Assembly (NCBI RefSeq): GCF_037335815.1
Contig: NZ_CP147841.1
Span: forward strand, 682,001 to 746,000
From: Salinirubellus litoreus
GTDB taxonomy: Archaea; Halobacteriota; Halobacteria; Halobacteriales; Haloarculaceae
Direction of reading: 5' to 3'
Length of the DNA: 64,000 nucleotides
The notes below the pieces were generated by a model. That model searched no databases and was not told where the DNA came from. It saw only the letters and a program-made list of their open reading frames with translations. The translations under genes and the position numbers were made by a program. Shown here piece after piece: positions 25,900 through 34,082 of this stretch; positions within the stretch are counted from its first letter, which is position 1; each line of letters begins with the position of its first letter.

Positions 25900-25960
25900 A
25901 CCCCTCTCGTTCGTGCATCCGTTCGAGGGGTTTCCAGTCGAAACGGCGTGAGAGGAGCGA
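25900..25960. repeat. Degenerate copy of an intergenic repeat also present at 30.4 kb
   Basis: On the minus strand this stretch has CGTTTCGACTGGA followed by GCACGAACGAGAGGGGTGGCC. Both modules recur, in tandem units, at 30381-30532. It lies just past the stop of the zinc-finger gene. Divergent; the shared cores are 13 and roughly 20 bases. Confidence 0.35.
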
Positions 25961-25968
25961 GTCGTCGT

Positions 25969-26238
25969 TCAGGTAGAGACGGACCCGCGGTTCCAGCCGG
26001 GGTCGTGCCCGGTGCGGTCGATGAGGTCCGCCCGACACGCCGGGCAGTAGTCGGGGGTGACGGATTCGCTCCGGGGGACGTACACCGCGCCGCCGCACTC
26101 CACGCATGCGTCCGCGACGACGGTCGCGCAGTCCGCACAGACGTTGAAGTCGTCGACGGTGAGGTCACGCAGGGGTTCGAGCTGTTTGTCCAGGATGTAC
26201 TCGTCGATGACCGCCTGACAGCAGTGGCACGGTTTCAT
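25969..26238 (-). CDS. Small multi-CxxC zinc-finger protein
   Basis: An 89-residue protein with CHCC, CADC, CVEC and CPAC knuckles (residues about 4, 39, 48 and 67), enough for two zinc ions in a treble-clef or rubredoxin-like layout. Function unknown; such proteins are typical of haloarchaea. The ATG at 26238 is chosen; a GTG at 26253 in frame is possible. An almost palindromic TATATATAC box lies at 26269-26278. Confidence 0.65.
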   Translation of the reverse strand: MKPCHCCQAVIDEYILDKQLEPLRDLTVDDFNVCADCATVVADACVECGGAVYVPRSESVTPDYCPACRADLIDRTGHDPGWNRGSVST

Positions 26239-26267
26239 GACGATGCACGTCACACCATGTGACCCCC

Positions 26268-26279
26268 GTATATATACCC
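26268..26279 (-). promoter_or_regulatory. Strong near-palindromic TATA element
   Basis: GTATATATAC reads the same on both strands and lies about 30-35 nt before the zinc-finger start on the minus strand. On the plus strand no convincing gene begins 25-35 nt downstream, so it probably serves only the minus-strand gene. Confidence 0.45.
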
Positions 26280-26497
26280 GCGTTCGAGAACCCGCGCGTC
26301 GTCGGGACGACCGCGTTCGCCTGCGTGTCCGCGGTTCCCGGTTCGATCTCCCGGAGGCGGATCCCTGGACGGCTCTCGAACGTCGACCCGCCGTGGATGG
26401 GATCGCTCGCGCTATCGGAACCCCGAGCGTCACGGGGAGCCGTGGTACCTCGACCCTCGGAAGGGTTATGCCCGACTCGGGACTCTGTTCGTTCGTA

Positions 26498-26704
26498 ATG
26501 GCACACGGTAAAGTTGATTTCTTCAACGACACTGGCGGCTACGGTTTCATCTCGACCGACGACGACGCGGTCGACGACGACGAGGACGTGTTCTTCCACA
26601 TGGAGGACGTCGGCGGCCCGGACCTCGAGGAGGGTCAGGAGGTCGAGTTCGACATCGAGTCCTCCCCGAAGGGACCCCGCGCGTCGAACGTCGTCCGCAA
26701 ATAA
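26498..26704 (+). CDS. cspA: Cold-shock domain protein
   Basis: A 68-residue single-domain OB-fold nucleic-acid-binding protein. RNP1 is GGYGFIST (about 13-20) and RNP2 is DVFFHMED (about 31-38), followed by EEGQEVEFDIE and RASNVVR. Haloarchaeal CspA acts as an RNA chaperone. The start MAHGKVDFFND is that of other haloarchaeal members. A TTAT element near 26466-26470 lies about 30 nt upstream. Confidence 0.92.
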   Translation: MAHGKVDFFNDTGGYGFISTDDDAVDDDEDVFFHMEDVGGPDLEEGQEVEFDIESSPKGPRASNVVRK

Positions 26705-26845
26705 CGGCACCCGCCCGTCGCTCGTAGCGACGGACGGCGATCCCGTTTCTTTCACACTATCGAGCGCCGTGGCGGTCGAGAACACCTCTCCGACGTCCTT
26801 GAGGGACGAGTCCCAGTGGCCCTGTGAGGCGCTCGATCGTCCTGA

Positions 26846-28234
26846 CTACTCGGCGGGGACGATCCGGTGGAGCCCGCCACCGTCGGAGCCGGAGCCGAGC
26901 ACGTACATCTCGCCGTCCGCGTCGCGGCCGAACGCGAGGAGTCGCTGGAGCGTCCCCCCCGGGTTCACCTGCACGACGCTCGTCTCCCAGAGGCCCTCAT
27001 CGTCGGAGGGCGTGGCGACGAACAGCCGCCCGCCAGCCCCCCAGTCGCCGAAGACGTACCGCCCGACCAGTGACGGGATCGCGGACCCGCGGTAGACGTT
27101 GCCGCCGATGACCGAGATACCGCTGACGCCGTCGCCGGAGTGGGGGTACTCGACGACTGGGTCGATCAACGGCTCGCCGCCGCGGACGTCCGAGGGGGTC
27201 GAGTCCGGACAGTTCTCCGCGCTGTAACAGTGGGTCCCCTCCTTGACGTTCCACCCGTAGTTCCCTCCGTGGGTGACGAGGTCGACCTCCTCGTACCCGC
27301 TCTGCCCGACGTCGCCGACGTAGAGGTCCTCGCCGTCGAAGGCCATCCGCCAGGGGTTCCGGAGCCCCCAGGCGTAGTGTTCGTCGAGGCCGTCGCTCCC
27401 GACGAGGGGGTTGTCCTCGGGGATCGCGTACCCCCTCTCGCCGTCCCGCCCGCCGTCGACGTCGATGCGGAGGATACTGCCCAGGAGGTTCTCGGTCACG
27501 TCCTGTGCGTTCCCGCCCTCGAGGGCGTCGTACCAGTCGGAGACGTGTCCCATCCCCTGGTCCCCGCCGGACCCGCCGTCGCCGACGGCGACGTAGAGGT
27601 AGCCGTCGGGACCGAACGCCAGGTCGCCGGCGTTGTGGTTACCCTGCGGCTCGGGGATCTCGAGGAGGGGCCGCTCGGAGTCCCGGTCGACGCCCAGGCC
27701 GTCGGCGGTCGCCTCGAACTCGGAGAGGACGAACGTGTGGCTGTAGTTGTCGGGGGTCCCCTCGCGGTTCCGGGCGCTGTAGCGGACGTACAGCCGCCGG
27801 TTCTCGGCGAAGTCGGGGTGGAGGGCGAGACCCAGCAGTCCCCGCTCGCCGCCGGTCACGACCGCGTCGCGCATATCGAGGAACGGGCTGTCGCGGAGAC
27901 CGTCGGGCCCGTGGACGTAGACGACACCCCGCCGTTCGACGACGTACCGACGGTCGGCGTCGGGGGCGAACGCCATGGCCAGCGGCTGTTCCAGGCCGGT
28001 CGCAAGCGTCTCGAGACCGACCGCTTCCGGGGGTGACCCGGCGGCCGGCGTGCGCGTCTCGGTTCCCGCCTCGGTGGCCGTCGGCGTCCCCGCTGGCGTG
28101 GACGTCGCCCCCCCGGTGGGGGAGTCGGGATCCGCCCCGCTGTTCGGGTTCGTCGTCGAGCAGCCGGCCAGCCCCGTCGCGGCCCCGGCCGCCGTCAGTC
28201 GGAGGAGGTCCCGTCGCGTGGAGGTCCAATCCAT
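26846..28234 (-). CDS. PQQ-dependent sugar dehydrogenase family lipoprotein (soluble GDH/Hhip-like)
   Basis: A 462-residue extracellular beta-propeller. The Tat signal is TRRDLLRLTAAG with lipobox GLAGC (Cys near 25), followed by a Ser/Thr/Gly-rich tether (about 28-70). The propeller has GLEQPLAMAFAPD, GERGLLGLALHPDF, GNHNAGDLAFGPDGYLYVAVGDGG, the AWGLRNPWRMAFD repeat and GGNYGWNVKEGTHCY, as in soluble aldose dehydrogenases that use PQQ. Substrate and cofactor are inferred from family only. CGTATTTCAG in reverse complement near 28257-28264 supports the start. Confidence 0.88.
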   Translation of the reverse strand: MDWTSTRRDLLRLTAAGAATGLAGCSTTNPNSGADPDSPTGGATSTPAGTPTATEAGTETRTPAAGSPPEAVGLETLATGLEQPLAMAFAPDADRRYVVERRGVVYVHGPDGLRDSPFLDMRDAVVTGGERGLLGLALHPDFAENRRLYVRYSARNREGTPDNYSHTFVLSEFEATADGLGVDRDSERPLLEIPEPQGNHNAGDLAFGPDGYLYVAVGDGGSGGDQGMGHVSDWYDALEGGNAQDVTENLLGSILRIDVDGGRDGERGYAIPEDNPLVGSDGLDEHYAWGLRNPWRMAFDGEDLYVGDVGQSGYEEVDLVTHGGNYGWNVKEGTHCYSAENCPDSTPSDVRGGEPLIDPVVEYPHSGDGVSGISVIGGNVYRGSAIPSLVGRYVFGDWGAGGRLFVATPSDDEGLWETSVVQVNPGGTLQRLLAFGRDADGEMYVLGSGSDGGGLHRIVPAE

Positions 28235-28336
28235 GTGCGGCGAACGGGCCCGGCACTGAAATACGTCCCTTCTCCGGCACGTAGCCGTGGGGAATCGGAA
28301 CGAGGAACCCGGGGGGAACCGGGAATCGCGGCGAGA

Positions 28337-28346
28337 ACTTTTATCA
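28337..28346 (+). promoter_or_regulatory. TATA-like box upstream of the PiT transcription unit
   Basis: ACTTTTATCA sits 24-29 nt before the ATG at 28368 and far (about 260 nt) from the GTG of the PiT gene. This places the mRNA start at the small upstream frame. Confidence 0.45.
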
Positions 28347-28367
28347 GGGGAACGAGAACTGACGACG

Positions 28368-28607
28368 ATGCCCACGACTCCGGGGGACGGACTGGTGACG
28401 GTAGCCATCGAGAGCCCGAGACACGGCACCGAGGCACGGGAACAGCTCGGAGTGGCGGCAGCGCACCGGGAGCGGACGGACGAGCCGCGCGGAGCCCCGA
28501 TCGGAGCGACGGTCGCCAGGGGTGACGGCGTGACCGACACTCTCGCGCAGGACGGGGACGGGGCGGGCGGACCGCTCGGCCGGACCGGGGTGCTACTGCG
28601 GCGGTGA
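28368..28607 (+). CDS. Small protein coupled to the PiT phosphate transporter gene
   Basis: A 79-residue frame beginning MPTTPGDGLVTVAIESP and ending GRTGVLLRR. Not recognised; hydrophilic, with no membrane helix. It is supported by the promoter spacing and by its TGA overlapping the transporter's GTG (GTGA). The PiT frame has no other start after its preceding stop codon at 28523-28525, so coupled translation through this frame is the simplest reading. Confidence 0.5.
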   Translation: MPTTPGDGLVTVAIESPRHGTEAREQLGVAAAHRERTDEPRGAPIGATVARGDGVTDTLAQDGDGAGGPLGRTGVLLRR

Positions 28608-29830
28608 CGGGCCTCGCCGCAGCGGTCACGGGGGTCGGGTTCTGGGCGCTCGTGGTGCTGGCGACGGTCACCGGGCTCGTCACGGCGTGGGCGCTCGGAG
28701 CCAACAGCAACTCCCCGCCGTTCGCGCCCGCCATCGGCGCGAACGCCATCTCGACGATGCGGGCCGCGTTCCTCATCGGCATCCTCGCCGCGCTCGGGGC
28801 GCTCACGCAGGGAGGTGCCATCTCCGAGACCGTCGGCGCGGGGCTCATCGACGGCGTCGCCATCACGTCGCTCGCGGCCACGGCGGGCCTGCTCACCGCG
28901 ACCGCGTTCATGGCGTTCGGCGTCTACACCGGCTACCCGGTCCCGGCGGCGTTCGCCACCACCGGCGCGATGGTCGGCGTCGGCCTCTCGCTCGGCGGCG
29001 ACCCCGCGATCGACACCTACCGGCGTATCGCGACGTTCTGGGTCCTCGTCCCGCCCGTCTCCGGGGGGCTCGCGTATCTCACCGCGACGATCCTCCGGCG
29101 GGACGACATCCCCGAGACGGTCGGGATACCGCTGCTGGCGGCGCTCGTTGGCGCGATCGTCGCGAACGTCCGGCTGGCGATCATCCCCGACCCCTCGGGC
29201 GGCGAGCAGGGCTCTATCGCCGGCTACCTCGCGGGGTTCGTCGACGCGCCGACCGTCGCGAGCGTCGACCTCGCCGTCGTCGCCGTGACGCTGCTCGCCG
29301 CGGCCGGGGGCTTCCAGTTCATCCGCCGCCGGACCCAGCAGTCCGTCGACCGCGGCGTCAGGACGTTCCTCGTCCTCCTGGGGAGCCTCGTCGCCTTCTC
29401 CAGTGGGGGGAGCCAGGTCGGACTCGCCACGGGACCGCTCGAGAACCTCTACCGGGTCGAACTCGGGCTCCCGTCGCTCGTCCTGCTCGCCGTGGGCGCG
29501 ACGGGCATCCTCGCGGGGGCCTGGATGGGCGCGCCGCGGCTCCTCCAGGCCACCTCGCGGGAGTACGCCCAGCTCGGGATTCGGCGATCTATCGCCGCGC
29601 TCGTCCCCGGGTTCGTCATCGCCCAGACCGCCATCGCGCTCGGCATCCCCATCTCGTTCAACAACATCATCATCTCGGGGGTGATCGGTGGCGGGCTCGC
29701 CGGCGGCTCCGCCGGAGTCTCGCGGCGGAAGATCACCGTCACCCTCGCGTTCTGGATCATCACGCTCGTGACGTCGGTCGCCATCGGGTTCGGCCTCTAC
29801 CGGGCGTTCGCGCTCGCGCTCGGCGCGTAG
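28604..29830 (+). CDS. pitA: Inorganic phosphate transporter, PiT family
   Basis: A 408-residue ion-coupled phosphate permease with about ten membrane helices. Both PiT signature repeats are visible: GANSNSPPFAPAIGANAIS (near 32-50) and, in the second half, ISFNNIIISGVIGGGLAGGS (near 352-371). The two-fold internal repeat, with a polar middle loop near 225-250, is as expected. GTG start overlaps the small upstream gene. Together with two pst operons 6-16 kb away this gives low- and high-affinity phosphate uptake in one region. Confidence 0.9.
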   Translation: MTGLAAAVTGVGFWALVVLATVTGLVTAWALGANSNSPPFAPAIGANAISTMRAAFLIGILAALGALTQGGAISETVGAGLIDGVAITSLAATAGLLTATAFMAFGVYTGYPVPAAFATTGAMVGVGLSLGGDPAIDTYRRIATFWVLVPPVSGGLAYLTATILRRDDIPETVGIPLLAALVGAIVANVRLAIIPDPSGGEQGSIAGYLAGFVDAPTVASVDLAVVAVTLLAAAGGFQFIRRRTQQSVDRGVRTFLVLLGSLVAFSSGGSQVGLATGPLENLYRVELGLPSLVLLAVGATGILAGAWMGAPRLLQATSREYAQLGIRRSIAALVPGFVIAQTAIALGIPISFNNIIISGVIGGGLAGGSAGVSRRKITVTLAFWIITLVTSVAIGFGLYRAFALALGA

Positions 29831-29880
29831 CCCGGTAGACTCCGAACCGCCCACCGACCGACGCCGGGCACCAACCCGAC

Positions 29881-30324
29881 TTACAGCCGTTTCCGCATGC
29901 AGGCGGCCGTCGACGGACAGAGGTCGGCGAACTCGGTCGTTGCCCGTATCGCCTCCGGGGGCTCGGTTCGTTCTACCTCGGCGTACCCGCGGTCGGCGAA
30001 GAACTCGCGCGCGGTCGTCGTGAGCAGGTAGAGCGTCCCCACACCGTCCTCCCCGGCGACCGCCTCCAGCCGATCACAGAGGGCCGTGCCGATCCCCTCC
30101 CCCCGCACCGACCGCTCGACAGCCACCGAGCGCAGGAGCCCGTCGGACCCGTAGACCTCGACACCGCCGACGCCGACTCGCTCGTCACCCTCGCGTGCGA
30201 CGTAGAAGCACTCCGGTTTCGAGCGGACGTCCGCCGACGGCAGGTCGTTCTCCTCCAGCAGCACCTCGACGTAGGCGAGCGCGTCCACGTCGGCCCTCTC
30301 GAGGGTGATGGTTGCACCGCCCAT
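29881..30324 (-). CDS. GNAT acetyltransferase, ArsN2-like
   Basis: A 147-residue N-acetyltransferase. The acetyl-CoA loop is VRGEGIGTAL (about 89-98). The order EENDLP...REGDERVGVGGVEVYG...LRSVAVE...LYLLTTTAREFFADRGY and the Cys-containing end STAACMRKRL match ArsN2-type enzymes, which in bacteria are linked to resistance against organoarsenicals. The arsenic substrate is a family inference; no ars genes are nearby. Promoter TATTAC in reverse complement at 30349-30354. Confidence 0.75.
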   Translation of the reverse strand: MGGATITLERADVDALAYVEVLLEENDLPSADVRSKPECFYVAREGDERVGVGGVEVYGSDGLLRSVAVERSVRGEGIGTALCDRLEAVAGEDGVGTLYLLTTTAREFFADRGYAEVERTEPPEAIRATTEFADLCPSTAACMRKRL

Positions 30325-30380
30325 ACCACCGCGACGGCCCGGTCCCGGTAATACCTTTTCCGGGATCCCGGGGGACCACC

Positions 30381-30532
30381 CGACGGGATCTCCAGTCGAA
30401 ACGGTGGCCTTTCCATCCCGTTTGTGAACGTCCCTCAATGGAGTCACTCTGCAGGGATGTGACGACGGGAGAACGGAATCTCCACCCGAAGCAGTGGCCT
30501 TTCCCGATCGTTCGTGAACGTGTGACTATGGA
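30381..30532. repeat. Two degenerate units of an intergenic repeat, 90 bp apart
   Basis: 30381-30440 aligns without gaps to 30471-30530 with about 43 of 60 bases identical; shared cores are GTGGCCTTTCC and CGTTCACAAACG/CGTTCACGAACG (minus-strand sense). The spacing is exactly 90 bp. Related modules occur at 25.9 kb. No spacer structure, so not a CRISPR array. It lies in the gap between the ArsN2-like and M24 genes. Confidence 0.5.
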
Positions 30533-30550
30533 GGTGGGGGAGCCACCCGA

Positions 30551-31726
30551 TCACGGCTCGATGGTCCGCAGGCTCCCCGGACTCGTCGAGAGCGTTCGCG
30601 TTCCCCGTTCGGTGACGGCGATGTTCACCTCGACGTGGAACGTCCCGTACGCCGTGGCGAACGCGGGCTCGACCGTGAGGACCATCCCGGGCTCGAACGT
30701 CCGGGCCGTATCGGTACCGAAGCTCGGCAGTTCGGTCACCTGCCGGCCCAGCGAGTGGCCCACGCGCCCGGCCAGCCGGGAGAGACGCGCCGTCACCGGC
30801 AGGTCGAGGTCGTCGACGGCGGCCTCGGCCCCGCGTGCGACGTCGGCCATCGGAGCACCCGGTTCGACGGCGTCGACGGCCGCCCGCGTGATTCGCTCGA
30901 CCGCCGCCTGCGCCTCGCGCTGTCGCTCGCTCGGCCCCCCGACGACCCCCGCGCGGCTGTAGTCGGCGAAGTAGCCGTCGACGGCACAGCCGCCGTCGAT
31001 CCAGACCATCGCGCCCTCCTCGACGACCCGCTCGGAACCCCCGCTCGCGGTCCGGTCGTACTCCCGCGGGCCGCACGTGACGAGCGCCCAGGGTGCCGAT
31101 CCGCCGCAGTCGAGGAGGTGTCCGAGGAAGCACACCTCGACCTCCCGGCCGGTCATGCCGGTCGAGACGTCCCCGAAGGTGCGCGAGAACGCCTCGGCGG
31201 TCACCGCACAGGCCCGTTCGACCCGTTCGATCTCCGCCGTTGACTTGCGTGAACGCAGGTCGACGAGGAGGGGCTGTGCGTCGACGAACGCCGCGTCCGA
31301 GCGGTCGGCGAACGCGGCGAACTCGCCCGAGGGTACCGAGAGCGTCGTCTCCGGGCCGTACTCGACGCCGATTCGCCCCCCGGAGACGCCCGCCTCCGCG
31401 AGCGCCTCGCGGAGTTCGGCGACGGGGAGCGAGGAGAGCCGCTCGTACGTGCGGAGATCACAGCCCTCGTCGCCGATACCGGCGGCGAGGAACTCGTGGA
31501 CGATCAGCGTCGGCGTGCCCTCGCGGGGGAGGAGGTAGCACATCGGCCGGGAGCCGCTCCCCGCACCGAGCATCCCGCTCGCCTCGGCGAAGTACGACAG
31601 GTTCGGCCCGCCGGTCAGCAACAGCGCGTCGAGGCCCGACTCGTCCATCCGATCGCGCGCCCGCTCGCGCCGAGCATTCCTGTCGATATCGTGTTCGAAG
31701 TCGAGCGACACGGTAGGCCCGCTCAT
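30551..31726 (-). CDS. M24 family Xaa-Pro aminopeptidase-like metallopeptidase
   Basis: A 391-residue creatinase/aminopeptidase-fold protein. Residues about 1-145 form the N-terminal creatinase-like domain (ESGLDALLLTGGPNLSYFAEAS). The pita-bread domain follows, with metal ligands in VWIDGGCAVDGYFADYSR (two Asp), GRVGHSLG (His), LTVEPAF (Glu) and HVEVNIAV (Glu). It should cleave Xaa-Pro or related dipeptides in the cytoplasm. GGGTTTATCGGG in reverse complement near 31753-31758 is the promoter. Confidence 0.88.
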   Translation of the reverse strand: MSGPTVSLDFEHDIDRNARRERARDRMDESGLDALLLTGGPNLSYFAEASGMLGAGSGSRPMCYLLPREGTPTLIVHEFLAAGIGDEGCDLRTYERLSSLPVAELREALAEAGVSGGRIGVEYGPETTLSVPSGEFAAFADRSDAAFVDAQPLLVDLRSRKSTAEIERVERACAVTAEAFSRTFGDVSTGMTGREVEVCFLGHLLDCGGSAPWALVTCGPREYDRTASGGSERVVEEGAMVWIDGGCAVDGYFADYSRAGVVGGPSERQREAQAAVERITRAAVDAVEPGAPMADVARGAEAAVDDLDLPVTARLSRLAGRVGHSLGRQVTELPSFGTDTARTFEPGMVLTVEPAFATAYGTFHVEVNIAVTERGTRTLSTSPGSLRTIEP

Positions 31727-31837
31727 GACGTCCGCACCTCGGCGCTCGGCCCGATAAACCCACGCGGTCCCCCGCGAATCGGGGCGTCCGAGCTTCGTCC
31801 CGGCGCGTTTATGGGGGCTCCACGGCGGGTTACGAGT

Positions 31838-33091
31838 ATGTCGATGCCCCACGTGCGGACCCTCGCGTGTACCCTCTGCGGCGCGGAGTACGATCCCGAG
31901 CAGGTCGTCTACACCTGCCCGGAACACGACGGACTGGCGGGTATCCTCGAGGTGGTCTACGACTACGACGTCATCGCGGAGAGCTTCGACGTCGACCTCG
32001 ATGGGAACATCCGGAGCCAGTGGAAGTACGAGGCGTTCCTGCCGGTCGACGAGGAGGCCGAGGTGGTGAGCCTCGGTGAGGGCGGTACGGACCTGTTCGA
32101 CGCCCCAAACCTGAGCGAGTCGCTCGGGGTCGACGTGCTAGTGAAGGACGACGGGCGGAACCCGACGGGCTGTTTCAAGGACCGTGCGAGCTCCATCGCG
32201 GTGACGAAGGCGAGACACGCCGGACGGGACGTCATCACGTGTGCGTCGACGGGGAACGCGGCGGCGTCGCTCGCGGGCTACTCGGCCCGCGGTGGCCTCG
32301 ACTGCCGGATCTTCGTGCCCGGGGAAGCCCCTCCGGAGAAGCTCGCCCAGCCGCTCGTCTACGGGGCCGACGTGCTCGCCGTGGAGGGGACCTACGACGA
32401 GGCGTACGACCTCTGCGTCGAGGTCACCGAGTCCTACGGCTGGTACAACCGCAACGCGGCGATCAACCCGTTCCAGGTCGAGGGCAAGCGGACGGTGGGC
32501 CACGAACTCGCCGAACAGACCCGGCGGGAAGTCCCCGACTGGGTCGTCTTCTCGATGGGCGACGGCTGTACCATCGCGGGCGCGTGGAAGGGGTTCCGCG
32601 AGTTCCACGAACTCGGATACGTCGAGGAGGTACCGAGGATGCTGGGCGTGCAGGCGGAGGGCGCGGCGGCGATACACGACGCCTTCCACGACCACGCGGA
32701 CGCCGACGCGGTGGCCGAGACGGTCGCCGACAGCATCGCCGTCGGCCGACCCCGGAACACGGTCAAGGCGTGTCGCGCGTTGGAGGAGAGCGACGGGACC
32801 TCCGTGCTCGTCTCCGACGAGGAGATACTGGACGCGGAGGCACGACTCGGCCGCACCGAGGGTATCTACGCCGAACCCGCGGGGGCGGCCCCGGTCGCGG
32901 GGGTCGAGCGGGCGCTCGCGGAGGGGGTGATCGAGCCCGACGAGACGGTCGTCGTCGCGGTGACCGGGTTCGGCCTGAAGGACAGCGAGAGCGCGCGGGC
33001 GGCGGCCGGGGACGCGACGAGCATCGCCCCGGACATCGAGGCGGTCCGGAGCCGGTACGAGCCCGACGAGACGGGCGGGACCCGGGTCTGA
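31838..33091 (+). CDS. thrC: Threonine synthase
   Basis: A 417-residue PLP enzyme making threonine from O-phosphohomoserine. It has an N-terminal zinc-ribbon-like CTLCGAEYDPE...YTCPEHDG (9-32), the PLP lysine in NPTGCFKDRAS, the phosphate-binding STGNAAASLAGY and a late EPAGAAPVAG. It is the archaeal/plant-like short form. The ATG at 31838 follows TTTAT (31808-31812) by 26 nt. Divergent from the M24 peptidase. A related role, such as another PLP lyase, is unlikely given the zinc-ribbon plus full-length match. Confidence 0.88.
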   Translation: MSMPHVRTLACTLCGAEYDPEQVVYTCPEHDGLAGILEVVYDYDVIAESFDVDLDGNIRSQWKYEAFLPVDEEAEVVSLGEGGTDLFDAPNLSESLGVDVLVKDDGRNPTGCFKDRASSIAVTKARHAGRDVITCASTGNAAASLAGYSARGGLDCRIFVPGEAPPEKLAQPLVYGADVLAVEGTYDEAYDLCVEVTESYGWYNRNAAINPFQVEGKRTVGHELAEQTRREVPDWVVFSMGDGCTIAGAWKGFREFHELGYVEEVPRMLGVQAEGAAAIHDAFHDHADADAVAETVADSIAVGRPRNTVKACRALEESDGTSVLVSDEEILDAEARLGRTEGIYAEPAGAAPVAGVERALAEGVIEPDETVVVAVTGFGLKDSESARAAAGDATSIAPDIEAVRSRYEPDETGGTRV

Positions 33092-33126
33092 CCACCTGTC
33101 GGAGCCACCCGACCGAAGCGAGACGA

Positions 33127-33558
33127 CTATCTGACGACCGTCACGGTGACGGGTGCCTCGCCGACGACGGCCGTGGCGACCGTCCCGAGGAACCGCCGGG
33201 CGAGTTCGTTCCGATCGCCGCCGTGCCCGCCCATGACGACGTGATCGACGTCGCTCGACTCGACGAACTCGACGATGGCCTCGGCCGGATCGCCCGTCTC
33301 GACCGCCGTCTCGACGTCGCGGTCGACCTCGGCGGCTCGCTCTCGGGCACCATCGACCAGCACCTCGGCGCGTTCGCGCGCGTTCTCGACCCGATCCTCA
33401 CCGGCTCCGAGGATCCCGCCCTCGCTCATCGAGGCGTCGAGCGGCATCACGACGTTCAGGACCGTCACCCGGCAGTCGAACGTCTCGAGGGCGTGATCTA
33501 GCGCCTCGTCGGACAGCGGCGATCCGTCGAGCGGGACGAGAACGTGTCCGGGGGCCAT
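33127..33558 (-). CDS. Universal stress protein (UspA family)
   Basis: A 143-residue Rossmann-like protein. It starts HVLVPLDGSPLSDEALDHAL and ends with the nucleotide-binding-type GGHGGDRNELARRFLGTVATAVV (about 113-135), in place of the usual GSHGRSG. It may bind ATP. Haloarchaea carry dozens of copies. Single gene between threonine synthase and a cupin; no regulation visible. Confidence 0.87.
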   Translation of the reverse strand: MAPGHVLVPLDGSPLSDEALDHALETFDCRVTVLNVVMPLDASMSEGGILGAGEDRVENARERAEVLVDGARERAAEVDRDVETAVETGDPAEAIVEFVESSDVDHVVMGGHGGDRNELARRFLGTVATAVVGEAPVTVTVVR

Positions 33559-33622
33559 ACCGACGCTCGGGGGCCGGAACACAAGTATCCCGCCGGTCGG
33601 CCGGGGTCGAGGAGTCGACTTC

Positions 33623-33958
33623 TCACCCCGTCGCGTCGAGACTCCCCTCCGGGGGCGCGAAGATGACCAGCGTCTCTAGGTCCTCCTCGACGTCGAGAAA
33701 CCGGTGTTCGACGCCGCGCTCGACGAACACGACGTCGCCGCGTTCGACCGGGTACGTCTCCCCGTCGATCTCGATCCGGCCCCGGCCCGCCGTCACGACG
33801 TACAGCTCGTCCTCGGCGTGCGGCGTCTGCCGGTCCGGTTCGCCCGCGGGGATCCGGTAGAGTCCCGCACTCATCGACGGCTCGCGGAGGAACTCCAGGT
33901 ACGGATCCCCCGAACCCCGGTGGCGTTCGCGGAGGATATCGACGTTCGTCGGCTCCAT
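33623..33958 (-). CDS. Cupin-domain protein
   Basis: A 111-residue single-domain cupin. Metal-binding motif 1 is TPHAEDELYVVTAGRGRIEIDG (His, two acidic, near 46-67) and motif 2 is VERGDVVFVERGVEHRF (about 71-87). Substrate and function unknown; it could be an isomerase, dioxygenase or sensor. Divergent promoter shared with the alpha/beta hydrolase. Confidence 0.8.
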   Translation of the reverse strand: MEPTNVDILRERHRGSGDPYLEFLREPSMSAGLYRIPAGEPDRQTPHAEDELYVVTAGRGRIEIDGETYPVERGDVVFVERGVEHRFLDVEEDLETLVIFAPPEGSLDATG

Positions 33959-34082
33959 CCGATAGGCTACACCGGCGTTCGGCCTGAAGCTTCCGCTCAC
34001 CGTTGCCCCTCGCCCGGATCCGGCGATCTCCCCGAGCCGAAGACGTATAACCCAGGCAATAGATAGCACGGCCGTTCGGACC

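Noticed and set aside
26846..29854. A 1002-residue open frame on the minus strand
   Set aside because: Only its last 463 codons (Tat lipoprotein dehydrogenase from 28234) are real. The rest is the shadow of the PiT gene, acidic/Arg-rich without domains.
30381..30532. CRISPR array
   Set aside because: Only two degenerate units, long and imperfect, without uniform short repeats and spacers.
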